From Nitrospira sp. (GTDB taxonomy: Bacteria; Nitrospirota; Nitrospiria; Nitrospirales; Nitrospiraceae): DNA of 64,000 bases. Shown one piece after another: positions 52,505-60,944 of the stretch (positions are counted from its first letter, which is position 1; every line of letters begins with the position of its first letter). Made by a program: the position numbers and the translations under genes. The stretch spans positions 62,001 to 126,000 of the forward strand of contig JACOEL010000002.1 in assembly GCA_024998625.1 (NCBI GenBank), in the 5' to 3' direction. The notes beneath the pieces are model-generated. The model was not told where the DNA came from and did not search any database. It was given only the letters and a program-made list of their open reading frames with translations.

Positions 52505-52888
52505 GCCGATCCTCCATCATGGAAGCAGATGATGAATAAAAATCAGTCAAGCATGTCTCCAAGGTCCAGATCAAGACATTTTCCGCCGCTGTTGCAGAAC
52601 GGGACAGCAGGGACGCCGGAGTGACTCAGAAATACACGTATCATGAATTGGACGGAAGGGAAAAGCTGGAGGTGTAATCTGGTGGGAATGGCTATCGCGC
52701 GCGTGCGGCCGAGGCCAGGAAAACCGATGCCGAAACGCCCCGGCGCCCGTCCTGAAGGCTTGTCACCAGCGACTAGCGCCACCATCCGCCGGTAGATGTG
52801 AAGAATGATCGCCAGCCTGTAATGTTTCCCGCCTTGCTCCGTCTGTAAGGGTGAACGGCTGATTTCACCACTCACAGGGAGGACTCAC
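52505..52888. other. Intergenic region upstream of the DUF4396 gene
   Basis: These 384 bases separate divergent genes. No convincing gene is seen. A 110-codon minus-strand frame at 52543-52875 lacks a ribosome site and reads as low-quality protein. The right end holds a TGTAAT/GTCT element that resembles an ECF promoter. Confidence 0.45.
52818..52844 (+). promoter_or_regulatory. Candidate ECF-sigma promoter
   Basis: TGTAAT at 52818-52823 and GTCT at 52841-52844 are separated by 17 bases, a spacing and pair of motifs common to ECF-dependent promoters. It lies 45 bases before the DUF4396 gene. A looser match, TGTCAC with GTCT at 18 bases (48310-48337), lies upstream of the ECF sigma gene. The link between the two is a hypothesis. 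Confidence 0.35.
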
Positions 52889-53485
52889 ATGGCTCATCAC
52901 CAATCAGCGACGATCACCGCACCGCGTCACCCAGCGCCGCGAAGTCACGACCACCACACGAACGGGCATGACTGTGTGCAGGCTCACGGCGATCACCTTG
53001 ACCGTCATCAGCCTCACGAGCATCCGGAAGCGAACCACCAGGCCGCCTCGCTCGATCGAACGGCGCTCATGGCGACCCTGCATTGCTTGACGGGATGCAC
53101 CATCGGCGAAGTGATGGGCATGGCGATCGGCACCGCGTGGGGATGGAGCAATTGGCCGACGGTCGGTCTCGCTGTTGCGCTGGCATTCTTCTTCGGGTAT
53201 GCCATGACCTTGTATCCGTTGCGGCGGGCGGGTATGGCTTGGGGAACGGCGCTGGGGTTGGCCTTTGCGTCCGATACCCTCTCCATGGCCGCTATGGAAC
53301 TGGTGGACAACGCGATCATGGTGATGATTCCCGGTGCGATGGATGCCGGGTTGCCTGATCCGCTGTTCTGGGGCAGTCTGGTCTTGTCCCTTCTGCTGGC
53401 CGGAGCGGCGGCATTTCCCGTCAACCGCTGGTTGATCGCGCGGGGCAAGGGGCATGCGCGGGTGCACGGGCAGCACTGCCACTGA
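52889..53485 (+). CDS. DUF4396 membrane protein with histidine-rich N-terminus
   Basis: A 198-residue protein. The first 50 residues contain 13 histidines and a cysteine. A membrane domain follows, with about four helices, beginning LMATLHCLTGCTIGEVMG, and the C-terminus ends in a second His/Cys cluster (GQHCH). The His-rich tail strongly suggests metal binding, for example Cu, Zn or Ni. The family's function is not established. GGGAGG precedes the ATG. It lies upstream of a lipoprotein/barrel pair that may form part of the same metal-related module. Confidence 0.78.
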   Translation: MAHHQSATITAPRHPAPRSHDHHTNGHDCVQAHGDHLDRHQPHEHPEANHQAASLDRTALMATLHCLTGCTIGEVMGMAIGTAWGWSNWPTVGLAVALAFFFGYAMTLYPLRRAGMAWGTALGLAFASDTLSMAAMELVDNAIMVMIPGAMDAGLPDPLFWGSLVLSLLLAGAAAFPVNRWLIARGKGHARVHGQHCH

Positions 53486-53580
53486 GACGGTTCGGCTGCA
53501 ATCGTCGATCCGTTGCTGCGACATGCCTGGCTGCTGATGAGGGGCAGCCAGCCGGGTGGGATCGTCGTTCAGTCCTTCGA

Positions 53581-53596
53581 CGTACTTCACAGTACG
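53581..53596. repeat. Intergenic hairpin in a structured region
   Basis: CGTACT and AGTACG form a perfect six-base stem around TCAC. A GGCTGC/GCAGCC stem lies 50 bases upstream and a CGCG-rich inverted segment 30 bases downstream. The cluster may be an extragenic palindromic repeat. Confidence 0.4.
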
Positions 53597-53694
53597 CCTC
53601 AGTCCCTCACGACTCCGCGCGCCCGTCTCGCGGCGCGGCTTGACGATTGCGCAACGAACCGTCAGAAGCGATGACGGCTCAAGAGGAATTTGCG

Positions 53695-54642
53695 ATGAAG
53701 ACGCGCCCATATCTGTGCATGCTGGTGATCGTGACCACGGCCACGGTCGCCTTCGCGCTGGCTGGGTGCAGCCAGTTCGAGCCGCGCGACAAGCGTTTCT
53801 ATTACCGTGCGTTGTGGAATTTTTCGTTGCGGGAAGATCTGGCCGAACTCGACAGTGAGTTCAACGGCGTGGACTTCGGCCATTCGAATCTGTACGAGAA
53901 CCTGTTGCTGACCGGCGGTCAGGATGTACCGGCCATCGAGGGGCGGGCGCGCAAGCAGACGCTCGCGTTTATTGCGACCAAACCCCGGCTGAACCCGAAC
54001 GAGGAGGCGATTGCACCGACCTACATGAAGCTGGCCTGGCGCGCGCAGAACACGTTCGACGAAGCCCATGCCCTGCACCGCGCCACGTACGACATTGCGG
54101 TGTCGGACGAGCCGGAGAAGGATCGGGCCATCCGTAATGTGTTGGCGTACTATCAGGACAGCGCCTACGCGATCACGTCGAAGCGATTGGATCACCATCG
54201 ACTGGACCAGTTTCCCTATTCCAAGGCCTTCAGGACACGCTTCCCGCTGTTCAACGCGACGATCTGGTCGTACCACTATCTGCAGGTGGCCGTGTACGAC
54301 CCGTTGCGGGCCGCGCGTAACCTGGCCGCCAAGACGCAAGCGGTCCGGCCGATTCTTGCGACCTATCGGAGGTATCTCGAACAGCCGCCGGTGCAGTGGA
54401 CGTTCATGCCGCTCACGGCGGAACTGAGTCCGCAGTTCGCCGCGCGGTATCCTGAATTGGCCAACATCTTCGACAATCTCCATATGCTGCACGACAACAT
54501 CAGCGACATTCTTACGAGTGAGCGGCTTCCGACCTGGGAGGCGAAGCGGGCTGAAATTTATCGTGTGCTGAATCACTACTATCTCGCGAGTGCGGATGCG
54601 ACCAATCCGATGATCGTGCAAGGACAGGAGCATCACCATTGA
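53695..54642 (+). CDS. Lipoprotein of unknown function
   Basis: A 315-residue predicted lipoprotein with the lipobox LAGC (Cys24). The mature part is mainly helical and unusually rich in His and aromatic residues, for example HALHRATYD, RLDHHRLDQFPYS and HMLHDNISDI, and it ends in three His. I do not recognise a family. The ATG at 53695 has AGAGGAA before it and starts a good signal sequence; an upstream ATG at 53647 would precede that. Its stop overlaps the start of the barrel gene, so the two proteins are probably made together and act at the outer membrane. Confidence 0.65.
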   Translation: MKTRPYLCMLVIVTTATVAFALAGCSQFEPRDKRFYYRALWNFSLREDLAELDSEFNGVDFGHSNLYENLLLTGGQDVPAIEGRARKQTLAFIATKPRLNPNEEAIAPTYMKLAWRAQNTFDEAHALHRATYDIAVSDEPEKDRAIRNVLAYYQDSAYAITSKRLDHHRLDQFPYSKAFRTRFPLFNATIWSYHYLQVAVYDPLRAARNLAAKTQAVRPILATYRRYLEQPPVQWTFMPLTAELSPQFAARYPELANIFDNLHMLHDNISDILTSERLPTWEAKRAEIYRVLNHYYLASADATNPMIVQGQEHHH

Positions 54643-55424
54643 AGCTGAGAAGCGGGCGAGTCTTTGCGCGCTTGCTCGGCGCGGCCCTCGCGCTGGCGAC
54701 CGCGCCGCTGTTCGCCTTGGACCATGACAACCTCGATCCCAACCGTCCGATCGGCATGGAGGATGCCTATGCCATTCCGAAAGGGGAAATCGGCCTGGAA
54801 GGCGGGGTGAGGTTCAATGACCGTCGAGAAGGCCGCACGCAGGTGACGTTTCAACCGCAAATCATCTACGGCGCCTTCGCCAATACGCAGATCGAAATCC
54901 AAGGCGATCTGTTTACCGACCCGCGCTCCATCGTGGGGGCGAACAAGTCCGGCGATTTGCACCTGGGGGTCCTCTACAACTTCAATACGGAAACGTTGGT
55001 GCTGCCGGCGTTGGCCGTCCGGGTCGAGGCGGATGTACCCACCGGCGTGAATTCTAAAGGCGTGGATACGCAGTTCACCGGCATCCTGACCCGCTCGTTC
55101 GGGCGGCTGCGGGTGCACCTCAATGCGGGCTATACCGTGATCGGGTCGCCGCAAGGACAGGAGCGGCCCGGCGCCTATCGTGCCGTTGCCGCCGTCAGTT
55201 ACCCATTGGGCTACCCCACGAGTTTTCGCGATACGCTGATTGCCAGCGTCTCTACCCGCCAATCGGACCTGCGCGGGCAACAGAACCACACCGGCGTGGA
55301 AATCGGCATCCGGCATCAATTGACCTCGCGCGTCGTGCTCGACGGCGGGCTCGGTACCGAGTTTGTCGGGCCGGCGGATCGCGCCGCGTTGCTGGGGACA
55401 ATGGGGGTCTCCGTCGGATTTTAG
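54639..55424 (+). CDS. Outer-membrane beta-barrel protein
   Basis: A 261-residue exported protein. The signal peptide ends near PLFA. The mature chain consists of alternating strands with the short turns typical of porin-like barrels, such as FQPQIIYGAF, LRVHLNAGYTVIG and HTGVEIGIRHQL. The last residue is Phe, as in proteins inserted by the BAM complex. The TTG start overlaps the lipoprotein stop and has AGGAG eight bases upstream. It resembles small transporters of the MetA-pathway type, but substrate and function are unknown. Confidence 0.7.
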   Translation: MKLRSGRVFARLLGAALALATAPLFALDHDNLDPNRPIGMEDAYAIPKGEIGLEGGVRFNDRREGRTQVTFQPQIIYGAFANTQIEIQGDLFTDPRSIVGANKSGDLHLGVLYNFNTETLVLPALAVRVEADVPTGVNSKGVDTQFTGILTRSFGRLRVHLNAGYTVIGSPQGQERPGAYRAVAAVSYPLGYPTSFRDTLIASVSTRQSDLRGQQNHTGVEIGIRHQLTSRVVLDGGLGTEFVGPADRAALLGTMGVSVGF

Positions 55425-55478
55425 AGATAGGGGGGGAGGCGTCCGGCGTTGCTCTGTGGAGCGAAGGGACGGGGCGTC

Positions 55479-56189
55479 TTAGCGTGCCAGGCTCAGTTTT
55501 GCCATGTGCCAGAGACTCTCCGCCAACCAGCGGCTGTCTTTGAACAGATGGGCCAGTTCGGACGTGAGGATGAAGAAGGCCGGATAAAACAGGTGCGGGA
55601 TCGACTTACTCCAGGCCAGGGCCGGTTCCACAAGCTTCCCAAAGACGGAGCGCCATTTCCAGGCCACGACCACGGCCGTTACACCGAGGCACGCGCCCGT
55701 CAAAATATCCGTCGGAAAGTGGAGGCCGACATAAATTCTCGGGAGGGACACGATTACCGCTGCGTGGAGAAAGGCGAAGGCCCCCACCAACGGAGACACC
55801 AACCAGAGGCCGGCGGCAAGGGCAAAGAAGAGTGAGGCATGGTCGCTGGGAAAGGAACTCCACCCGGCCAGGAAATCGGCCGGCATGGTGTAGGGCAGGG
55901 TGAAATCCAATCCGGCGGTGTGCACCGGACGTGCGCGGTAGGGGAGGACGAGCTGAAGTGCGCGGGCGACCGCCATCGCCGCGAAGGCCGCGAGGATCGT
56001 CAGGAGGACGGTTTGTCGATGGTCCTCACGATGGGGGACGCGAAACCAGGCCCACCAGATGAGCGGCAGCGAGAGATACCCCTTCAGCGCATCGCTGTCG
56101 CTGATCGTCATGATCAGGCTGTCGATGGCCCAGGACCGTTGGGCAAACTGGTTGAAGAAACCTAAGACGGTCGTGTCGAATCCGTTCAT
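55479..56189 (-). CDS. PAP2 superfamily membrane phosphatase
   Basis: A 236-residue integral membrane phosphatase. The three active-site motifs are YRARPVH, WSSFPSDHASLFFALA and SLPRIYVGLHFPTDILTG, with the histidines of motifs 2 and 3 intact. It is likely to dephosphorylate undecaprenyl diphosphate or another lipid phosphate on the periplasmic side. No clear SD is seen. It is convergent with the barrel gene. Confidence 0.87.
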   Translation of the reverse strand: MNGFDTTVLGFFNQFAQRSWAIDSLIMTISDSDALKGYLSLPLIWWAWFRVPHREDHRQTVLLTILAAFAAMAVARALQLVLPYRARPVHTAGLDFTLPYTMPADFLAGWSSFPSDHASLFFALAAGLWLVSPLVGAFAFLHAAVIVSLPRIYVGLHFPTDILTGACLGVTAVVVAWKWRSVFGKLVEPALAWSKSIPHLFYPAFFILTSELAHLFKDSRWLAESLWHMAKLSLAR

Positions 56190-56521
56190 GTGCGCGTCAT
56201 CTGCAGGGTGGAGTCCTTGTCGCGTGAGTCAGAGGTCATGAGGCTCGGCTCATGCCGGGGCGCAGGTGCGCGGCAGCGGCAAGATAGCGGAGGTCAGGCC
56301 TGTTGTAAATGCTTATAAGCCAGACCGGTGAAAATCGAAAAATGTTTTCGTCATTCGAGCGCCCGACGTGAGACTCGCGTCCGGCGACGGCCAGGGCCGA
56401 TGTGCCCTGGTCAAAGCCGTCCTGGAAGGATTGGATCTGCCCGTCTCGTTGGATCGATCACCACCTTCTTGACGGCCATTCGGCCCTAGGCAGATAATGC
56501 GCCCGTCGTCAGGAGGCAGGC
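56190..56521. other. Intergenic region
   Basis: These 332 bases separate the divergent PAP2 and TPR-lipoprotein genes. No convincing coding frame, tRNA or terminator is visible. AGGAGG for the downstream gene is at the right end. A GC-rich block near 56360-56400 may form weak stems. Confidence 0.45.
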
Positions 56522-57415
56522 ATGGGACGAGCCGGCCTGATCGCACGCGGAATCATGGTACTGGGCAGTGTGCTGCTGCTCGCCGCCTGCGGCGATTCAT
56601 TCAATGACGCGTATTGCGACGCGAACAACCACCGCAATCAGCAAACCGTCGAACACCTCACCAACGTCCTCGAGCAAAAGCGCAATCAGCCCGGACTCTA
56701 TCTCGCGCGTGCCCGCTGCCACTATTTTCTTGGCGCCTATGCGCAAGCCCTGCAGGACGCGTCGGAGGTCATTCGCCGTCTGCCCAATAAAGCCGATGCC
56801 TACCTCCTTCGCGCCAAGGCAGGGAAGATGCTCGGCCAGATTCCACAGGCGCTGCAAGACTACAGCGCTGCCATTAAATTCCAGCCGACCGCCGAAGCCC
56901 ACTATGGCCGCGGGTTGACGTACCTCCGGGAATACCAAGGAAAAGATCGCGAAGCCCTGGAGGATTTCACCGCCGCCATTCGCCTCGATCCCAAACACGT
57001 CGGCGCCCACGCATTCCGCGCTCAGATTTACAGCCGCCACGAACAGTTTCAGAACGCACTGGCGGATTCGGAGACAGTGCTCAAGCTCGATCCCACCACC
57101 CCCAATGCCTACTGCAATGTCGGCTTTGCGCACTATGCGCTGGGGCATGACGCCGAGGGCCGCAAGTTTCTCACCACCTGCTACCAGAAAGATGCCGATC
57201 CCCAGACGCGCGGCTATTACGAAACCGAAGTGAACAAAGTGTTGTACGCGCGGAAGCCCAAGCGGAATCCCGGTGGGAGCTACGTTGCCGAAGGGCGGGA
57301 GGTGACGCCCTACGACCGGGAAATGGAACGGCAGCACAATGTGTACGAGAGTTTTCGGAATTCAGGCTTCAATGATCGGGCGGAGGCATGCAGGACGGAT
57401 GGATCGAAATGTTGA
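56522..57415 (+). CDS. TPR-repeat lipoprotein
   Basis: A 297-residue lipoprotein with the lipobox LAAC (Cys23) followed by several TPR hairpins: LYLARARCHYFLGAYAQALQDA, AYLLRAKAGKMLGQIPQAL, AHYGRGLTYL and AHAFRAQIYSRHEQFQNAL. The repeats span about 55-220. The last 60 residues are charged and not repeat-like. It probably scaffolds protein contacts at the outer membrane or in the periplasm. AGGAGG lies five bases before the ATG. It has extra cysteines (Cys32, Cys66 and later) that may form disulfides. Confidence 0.78.
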   Translation: MGRAGLIARGIMVLGSVLLLAACGDSFNDAYCDANNHRNQQTVEHLTNVLEQKRNQPGLYLARARCHYFLGAYAQALQDASEVIRRLPNKADAYLLRAKAGKMLGQIPQALQDYSAAIKFQPTAEAHYGRGLTYLREYQGKDREALEDFTAAIRLDPKHVGAHAFRAQIYSRHEQFQNALADSETVLKLDPTTPNAYCNVGFAHYALGHDAEGRKFLTTCYQKDADPQTRGYYETEVNKVLYARKPKRNPGGSYVAEGREVTPYDREMERQHNVYESFRNSGFNDRAEACRTDGSKC

Positions 57416-57980
57416 GAGAGAGGCGGGGTGGCCTGACGGGGCAAGAACCACTGCCGGCTCACCGTCTCGCCGGCGTGCGCAGACGTGACGCTCCTTCTTC
57501 GTCGCGTCGCGCACCTCGCGCAACGCGCGTCCTACTAAGGGCCTCGTTCGACGCGCGCAGTTGGGAACGGAGTCACGCCACTACTTGAGGGGGGAGGGAA
57601 GTAAGAAGTAAGTGGAGGGAGAATTAGGCAGAGCAGGGTGACCGCCTCGTATGCCGGCCAGAGCCTTCTCGAATTCGGACGCATCCTTTTCTGTTTCGAA
57701 ACTCGTCACCAGACCAGTTCACACCCGGTCGCACTGTCTGCACCGAGCGATCACACTACGTCCCATCTGTCCCGCACATGTTGTGGAATGGTTGAGTTGA
57801 GTGTGAGAAGCCACAATAGGATGGTGCGTCTGCAACCCGAGCTCGCCTACGCAGGGATTTCTTGTTTCTCTATGTCAAGCTCAACCACGGAGATAGACTG
57901 GTGCGGAGCTGACTCGCAGATCTCCTTGTGCGTCGAGCCTCAGCTAGGTTGAGCGCTGTATTGTAGAAGAAGGAGTAAGT
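57416..57980. other. Long intergenic region with degenerate GC-rich sequence
   Basis: These 565 bases hold no convincing gene. A 104-codon frame at 57638 has no SD and an atypical composition. The first 180 bases are rich in CGCG/GCGC segments (around 57476-57575) that look like decayed palindromic repeats. An AAGGAG near the right end serves the next lipoprotein. Confidence 0.5.
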
Positions 57981-58490
57981 ATGCACCGAGCTCGACATCT
58001 CTTCGACATTTGCATTCTTCTGGTGGGTTTGTTTGCGGGCGGCTGTTCGTCGTCTGCGACGTATATCAGAGCAACGGTTCCTGACCATCCGCTTGACCGG
58101 GTCGCACAACAATCCCAAGAACAGTGGTCCGTCGAGAAGGTGGATGCCAATACGTTAAGTATGAGCGACGGGTGGCCGGCATATAGCTTCGGAGCGCTGG
58201 GTTATGGCGCGTCTCATGCCAACCTGTCTTTCGACCCTACCACTTCCGAACTAGATGTGCAGTACTACTTTAAAGCTTTTCCGATCATGACGCTCTGGAT
58301 TCCATTTTCAATCGATGCCGAGCCGGGGGCATTCGGGGCAGCGCTGAAATCGACCATGAATGATCAAATTAATGAGATCATCAAATGGAGCGGTGGGACG
58401 ATCATCTCCAGGCGAGCGGGGGATCGGTCAGAACCATTTCCTCCTAAGTCCAAAGGGAAGGATTCTTCATGGTCGCCGGCGACCCCCTAA
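57981..58490 (+). CDS. Lipoprotein of unknown function
   Basis: A 169-residue predicted lipoprotein with the lipobox FAGGC (Cys22). The mature part contains SMSDGWPAYSFGALGYGASHANLSFD and a strand-rich centre, then a polar Ser/Lys-rich tail. I do not recognise a family. AAGGAG lies five bases before the ATG. It stands apart from its neighbours. Base composition is slightly more A/T-rich than the surrounding genes. Confidence 0.6.
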   Translation: MHRARHLFDICILLVGLFAGGCSSSATYIRATVPDHPLDRVAQQSQEQWSVEKVDANTLSMSDGWPAYSFGALGYGASHANLSFDPTTSELDVQYYFKAFPIMTLWIPFSIDAEPGAFGAALKSTMNDQINEIIKWSGGTIISRRAGDRSEPFPPKSKGKDSSWSPATP

Positions 58491-58589
58491 GCCGATCACC
58501 GACTCAACACAGAGTGGTGTGGGACCCCGTCTCGATTGACAGCAGTCTTCATCGATCGGTAGGCTAAGAAAAAAACGGGAGGGTTTGTG

Positions 58590-58886
58590 ATGGCACTTCT
58601 TCTCGCGTTCTACCTCATCTTTTCCGCAGTCATTCCCGCATCAGCGTTAGAGGGTTCCCCGGCCACCGCCGCGTTGGTCATCAAGGCCGATGTTCTGTAT
58701 TGGGAAGGCGAGGAACTCGTGGTGAAGGAATTCTCCGGTCACGAGGAGCGTCTGCTGGTGACCCCGGAGACCAAAATCGAGGGCGTGGTGGGCGGTCGCT
58801 TGAAGACCGGCGACAAGATCGTGGCACAGATTACCGACGACCGTAAGGCGCTCTCCATCAAGTTGCAGGTTCCGGACGGCCGGTAG
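58590..58886 (+). CDS. Small secreted protein, beta-rich
   Basis: A 98-residue protein with a signal peptide (cleavage near ASA) and a beta-rich mature domain with strands ALVIKADVLYWEGEELVVK and KTGDKIVAQITDDRK. The sequence resembles small OB- or SH3-like domains with a conserved-looking GDKI turn. GGGAGG lies seven bases before the ATG at 58590; a GTG at 58587 is directly adjacent. Function unknown. Confidence 0.6.
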   Translation: MALLLAFYLIFSAVIPASALEGSPATAALVIKADVLYWEGEELVVKEFSGHEERLLVTPETKIEGVVGGRLKTGDKIVAQITDDRKALSIKLQVPDGR

Positions 58887-59005
58887 GGGCCTCTGGCCAG
58901 GCTCACGCTCACTCAGTGCCGACCGTGAGCCGCACCTGCATCTATATTCAGGCAACCATTTCGGCTTTGCACCGTCACAATTCGGAGCTTCATCCGCTCT
59001 TACCG

Positions 59006-59284
59006 TTACTTGAACATGTCGTAGTCGTAAATCGAGTGGTGATGGCCGATGTACCGGAGCTGCACCTGGTTCGGGCCGAGGAATTTAAAGATGATGCGAT
59101 AGGATCGATCGACACGAAAGCTCCACACTTCGTGATGTTTGGGGCGGAGCTTCTCTGTATGGAGCGATGGGTAAAACGGATTCTCCCGGAAGAGATCCGT
59201 TTTGGAAGCGGCCTTTCGTTGAATTGGTTTGGGAAGCTTGGAGAAAAGGGCGTCGAAGGTTGCGGTAGTGGAAAGCTCGAGCAT
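59006..59284 (-). CDS. RelE/ParE family toxin
   Basis: A 92-residue protein with the fold pattern of RelE/ParE toxins: ATFDALFSKLPKPIQRKA, then LRPKHHEVWSFRVDRSYRIIFKF, the strand containing the key basic residues. RelE-type members cleave mRNA on ribosomes, whereas ParE-type members target gyrase. The gene starts seven bases after the antitoxin stop, and the antitoxin-toxin order is usual. No SD of its own is obvious, which implies coupling. Confidence 0.8.
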   Translation of the reverse strand: MLELSTTATFDALFSKLPKPIQRKAASKTDLFRENPFYPSLHTEKLRPKHHEVWSFRVDRSYRIIFKFLGPNQVQLRYIGHHHSIYDYDMFK

Positions 59285-59291
59285 GATCGAA

Positions 59292-59489
59292 CTACGCGAT
59301 CAACTCTCGTAGCGACTTTCGTTTCGTGATTCGCCCCGCTTTGTGGTCCTTTTCAGAGGTGTCCAGCGCATCGAGGAATTCTCGGCGATAGAGGCCGATC
59401 GAATCACAAAAAGACTCAAAATTTTCTTTTGAGATTTTGAACTGAAAACTGTCTTTGGTTCGTTTCACCACTTTTGCTGCAAGCGCCAT
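59292..59489 (-). CDS. Antitoxin partner of the RelE/ParE toxin
   Basis: A 65-residue basic protein directly before the toxin gene. It has an N-terminal strand-like segment and a helix with NFESFCDSIGLYRREFLDAL. The end ITKRKSLRELIA resembles the toxin-binding tail of small antitoxins. No classical DNA-binding domain is obvious, so it may not autoregulate in the usual way. GAGGGA lies four bases before the ATG. Identification rests mainly on position. Confidence 0.7.
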   Translation of the reverse strand: MALAAKVVKRTKDSFQFKISKENFESFCDSIGLYRREFLDALDTSEKDHKAGRITKRKSLRELIA

Positions 59490-59561
59490 GATGTCCCTCG
59501 TTATGCGCTAATTTTACCGCCTTCAGAGGCGAGAGACAATCTGAAACACCGTGGCTCTCGC

Positions 59562-60278
59562 TTAATCGAGGATTGAGAAGGCGCCGATAAAATACGGTCC
59601 ATTCGCCGCCTGCGCGCCTCTGATCCGCACTTCGGTCACATCGAACACCCATCCGCCGACCAACCAGGGATTGGGGGCCAGGTTCGACCAGTACCACCAG
59701 CTGCCGTTCGATTTCCTGAACCAGAATTGAATCGGCTCGGTGCCGGTCACTCTGACGATCGGCATGTCGAACACCCTGGGCTGATGCGTGACTCGATCCT
59801 CCATCCAGATCTTGATCCAGTGATCCTTGCCATGTGTGCCGAGCGTTCTCGGTTCATGAATCCAATCGGCGGCGATGCAGTCGTCGCCGACGTTCCGTCC
59901 AAAGCCCGCGCCGGGGCCGTCGCCGGGATCGACAAAACAGGGGGTGAGCAGACTCGGACTGTCGAAGACCAGGTGGATGTGGCCATAGGTCATGTCGTCC
60001 ACGTTGATGTAATTGCCGAAGCAGCGATGGCGGTAGGTCCAGCAGGCCTGATGGGTGGCATTACACGGTTGCAACTCGCCTGAATTGTCGATGCCGGTAG
60101 GGTATCCGAAGTTCCCTCTTGCCTGCCCGTAGATATAGGTCAGCGCAAACGTATTATCGAAGTCGACCACGCAGTCACCCAGCCAATCGTGGGCTTCGGC
60201 CGGTGTGGATGTCGCTAAGAGTCCGCCCAGGATGACGGTTGTGAAGAGCAGCAGCGTGCCGAGTGGTATCCGCTTCAT
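59562..60278 (-). CDS. Secreted protein of unknown function with several cysteines
   Basis: A 238-residue exported protein. A signal peptide ends near PAEA. The mature part has many aromatic residues and at least six cysteines, for example GDCVVDFD, QPCNATHQACW, RHRCFGN, TPCFVDPGD and GDDCIAAD, likely forming disulfides in the periplasm or outside the cell. Segments such as YINVDDMTYGHIHLVFD and PIQFWFRKSNGSWWYWSN suggest a beta-sandwich. GGAAAGG precedes the ATG. I do not recognise a family. Confidence 0.65.
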   Translation of the reverse strand: MKRIPLGTLLLFTTVILGGLLATSTPAEAHDWLGDCVVDFDNTFALTYIYGQARGNFGYPTGIDNSGELQPCNATHQACWTYRHRCFGNYINVDDMTYGHIHLVFDSPSLLTPCFVDPGDGPGAGFGRNVGDDCIAADWIHEPRTLGTHGKDHWIKIWMEDRVTHQPRVFDMPIVRVTGTEPIQFWFRKSNGSWWYWSNLAPNPWLVGGWVFDVTEVRIRGAQAANGPYFIGAFSILD

Positions 60279-60318
60279 GGTCCTTTCCTTTCTCGCTCAG
60301 GTCGGGTGCCGTTCACGG

Positions 60319-60663
60319 TCACTTTTCGGTCGCGTCTCGTAACCGCCGAAATGCCTGATCACGCTCGGCTTCCGGCAGAAGCAGTGCCGCATGGTGATAC
60401 CGATCCACCAAACGCTGCTTCTGCCGAAAGTTTGTGGCTTGGGTAATCTGTGTGAGCAAGCCGTTCAAATCGACTCGCCCGGGGGGATTCTGCTGGTGCA
60501 GCGACGATTCCGCCAACATGGTGCGCACTTCTTCATCGCTCGCTTGCCGTGGTCCTTGCACGGTTTGTCCGGCTTCGCCGAGCGGCCCTCCCGGCACGAA
60601 CTGGTGAGGAGGAGGCGGAACACATCCATAGAGAAGCAGCATCAGCAGGGTGATCCGGCGCAT
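60319..60663 (-). CDS. Small proline-rich lipoprotein
   Basis: A 114-residue predicted lipoprotein. The leader ends in the lipobox LYGC (Cys14), followed by four prolines and a flexible linker. The C-terminal half is helical (LNGLLTQITQATNFRQKQRLVDRYHHAALLLPEAERDQAF). AAGGAGGG lies four bases before the ATG. It is upstream of the secreted Cys-rich gene on the same strand and may be in the same operon. Function unknown. Confidence 0.6.
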   Translation of the reverse strand: MRRITLLMLLLYGCVPPPPHQFVPGGPLGEAGQTVQGPRQASDEEVRTMLAESSLHQQNPPGRVDLNGLLTQITQATNFRQKQRLVDRYHHAALLLPEAERDQAFRRLRDATEK

Positions 60664-60944
60664 CGTTCCCTCCTTGTCTTCTGCTGTCGATCCTGGAAGC
60701 GTGGCCAGAAAGCTCGCTCCGCAGGAGGTCTGGGCACGACTTCACATCACGCAAACTCTGCGCCATCGAACTCAGACAGAGCCTCTGCGCGTAATAACAA
60801 TCGCTTGGAGACGGTGTCTGGAACTGCTGGTATTTGTGGGTGTCTGAGGCGGTATCGCATCGGATACAGCTCCGTATCACATTCGATACCACTACGTAGA
60901 TGAGTTGCGCGAAGGTGAGAAGGCCTCTTGCCGTTGCGTGATTT

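Noticed and set aside
52543-52875. 110-codon minus-strand frame
   Set aside because: No ribosome site and no recognisable domain; it spans the putative promoter of the DUF4396 gene.
53662-54639. 325-codon minus-strand frame
   Set aside because: It mirrors the lipoprotein gene, which has a lipobox, an SD and coupling to the next gene.
57388-57588. 66-codon Arg/Ser-rich frame
   Set aside because: It overlaps the end of the TPR lipoprotein gene and lies in a palindromic GC-rich stretch.
57638-57952. 104-codon plus-strand frame
   Set aside because: No SD, and unusual Ser/Thr/Cys-rich composition; not supported by context.
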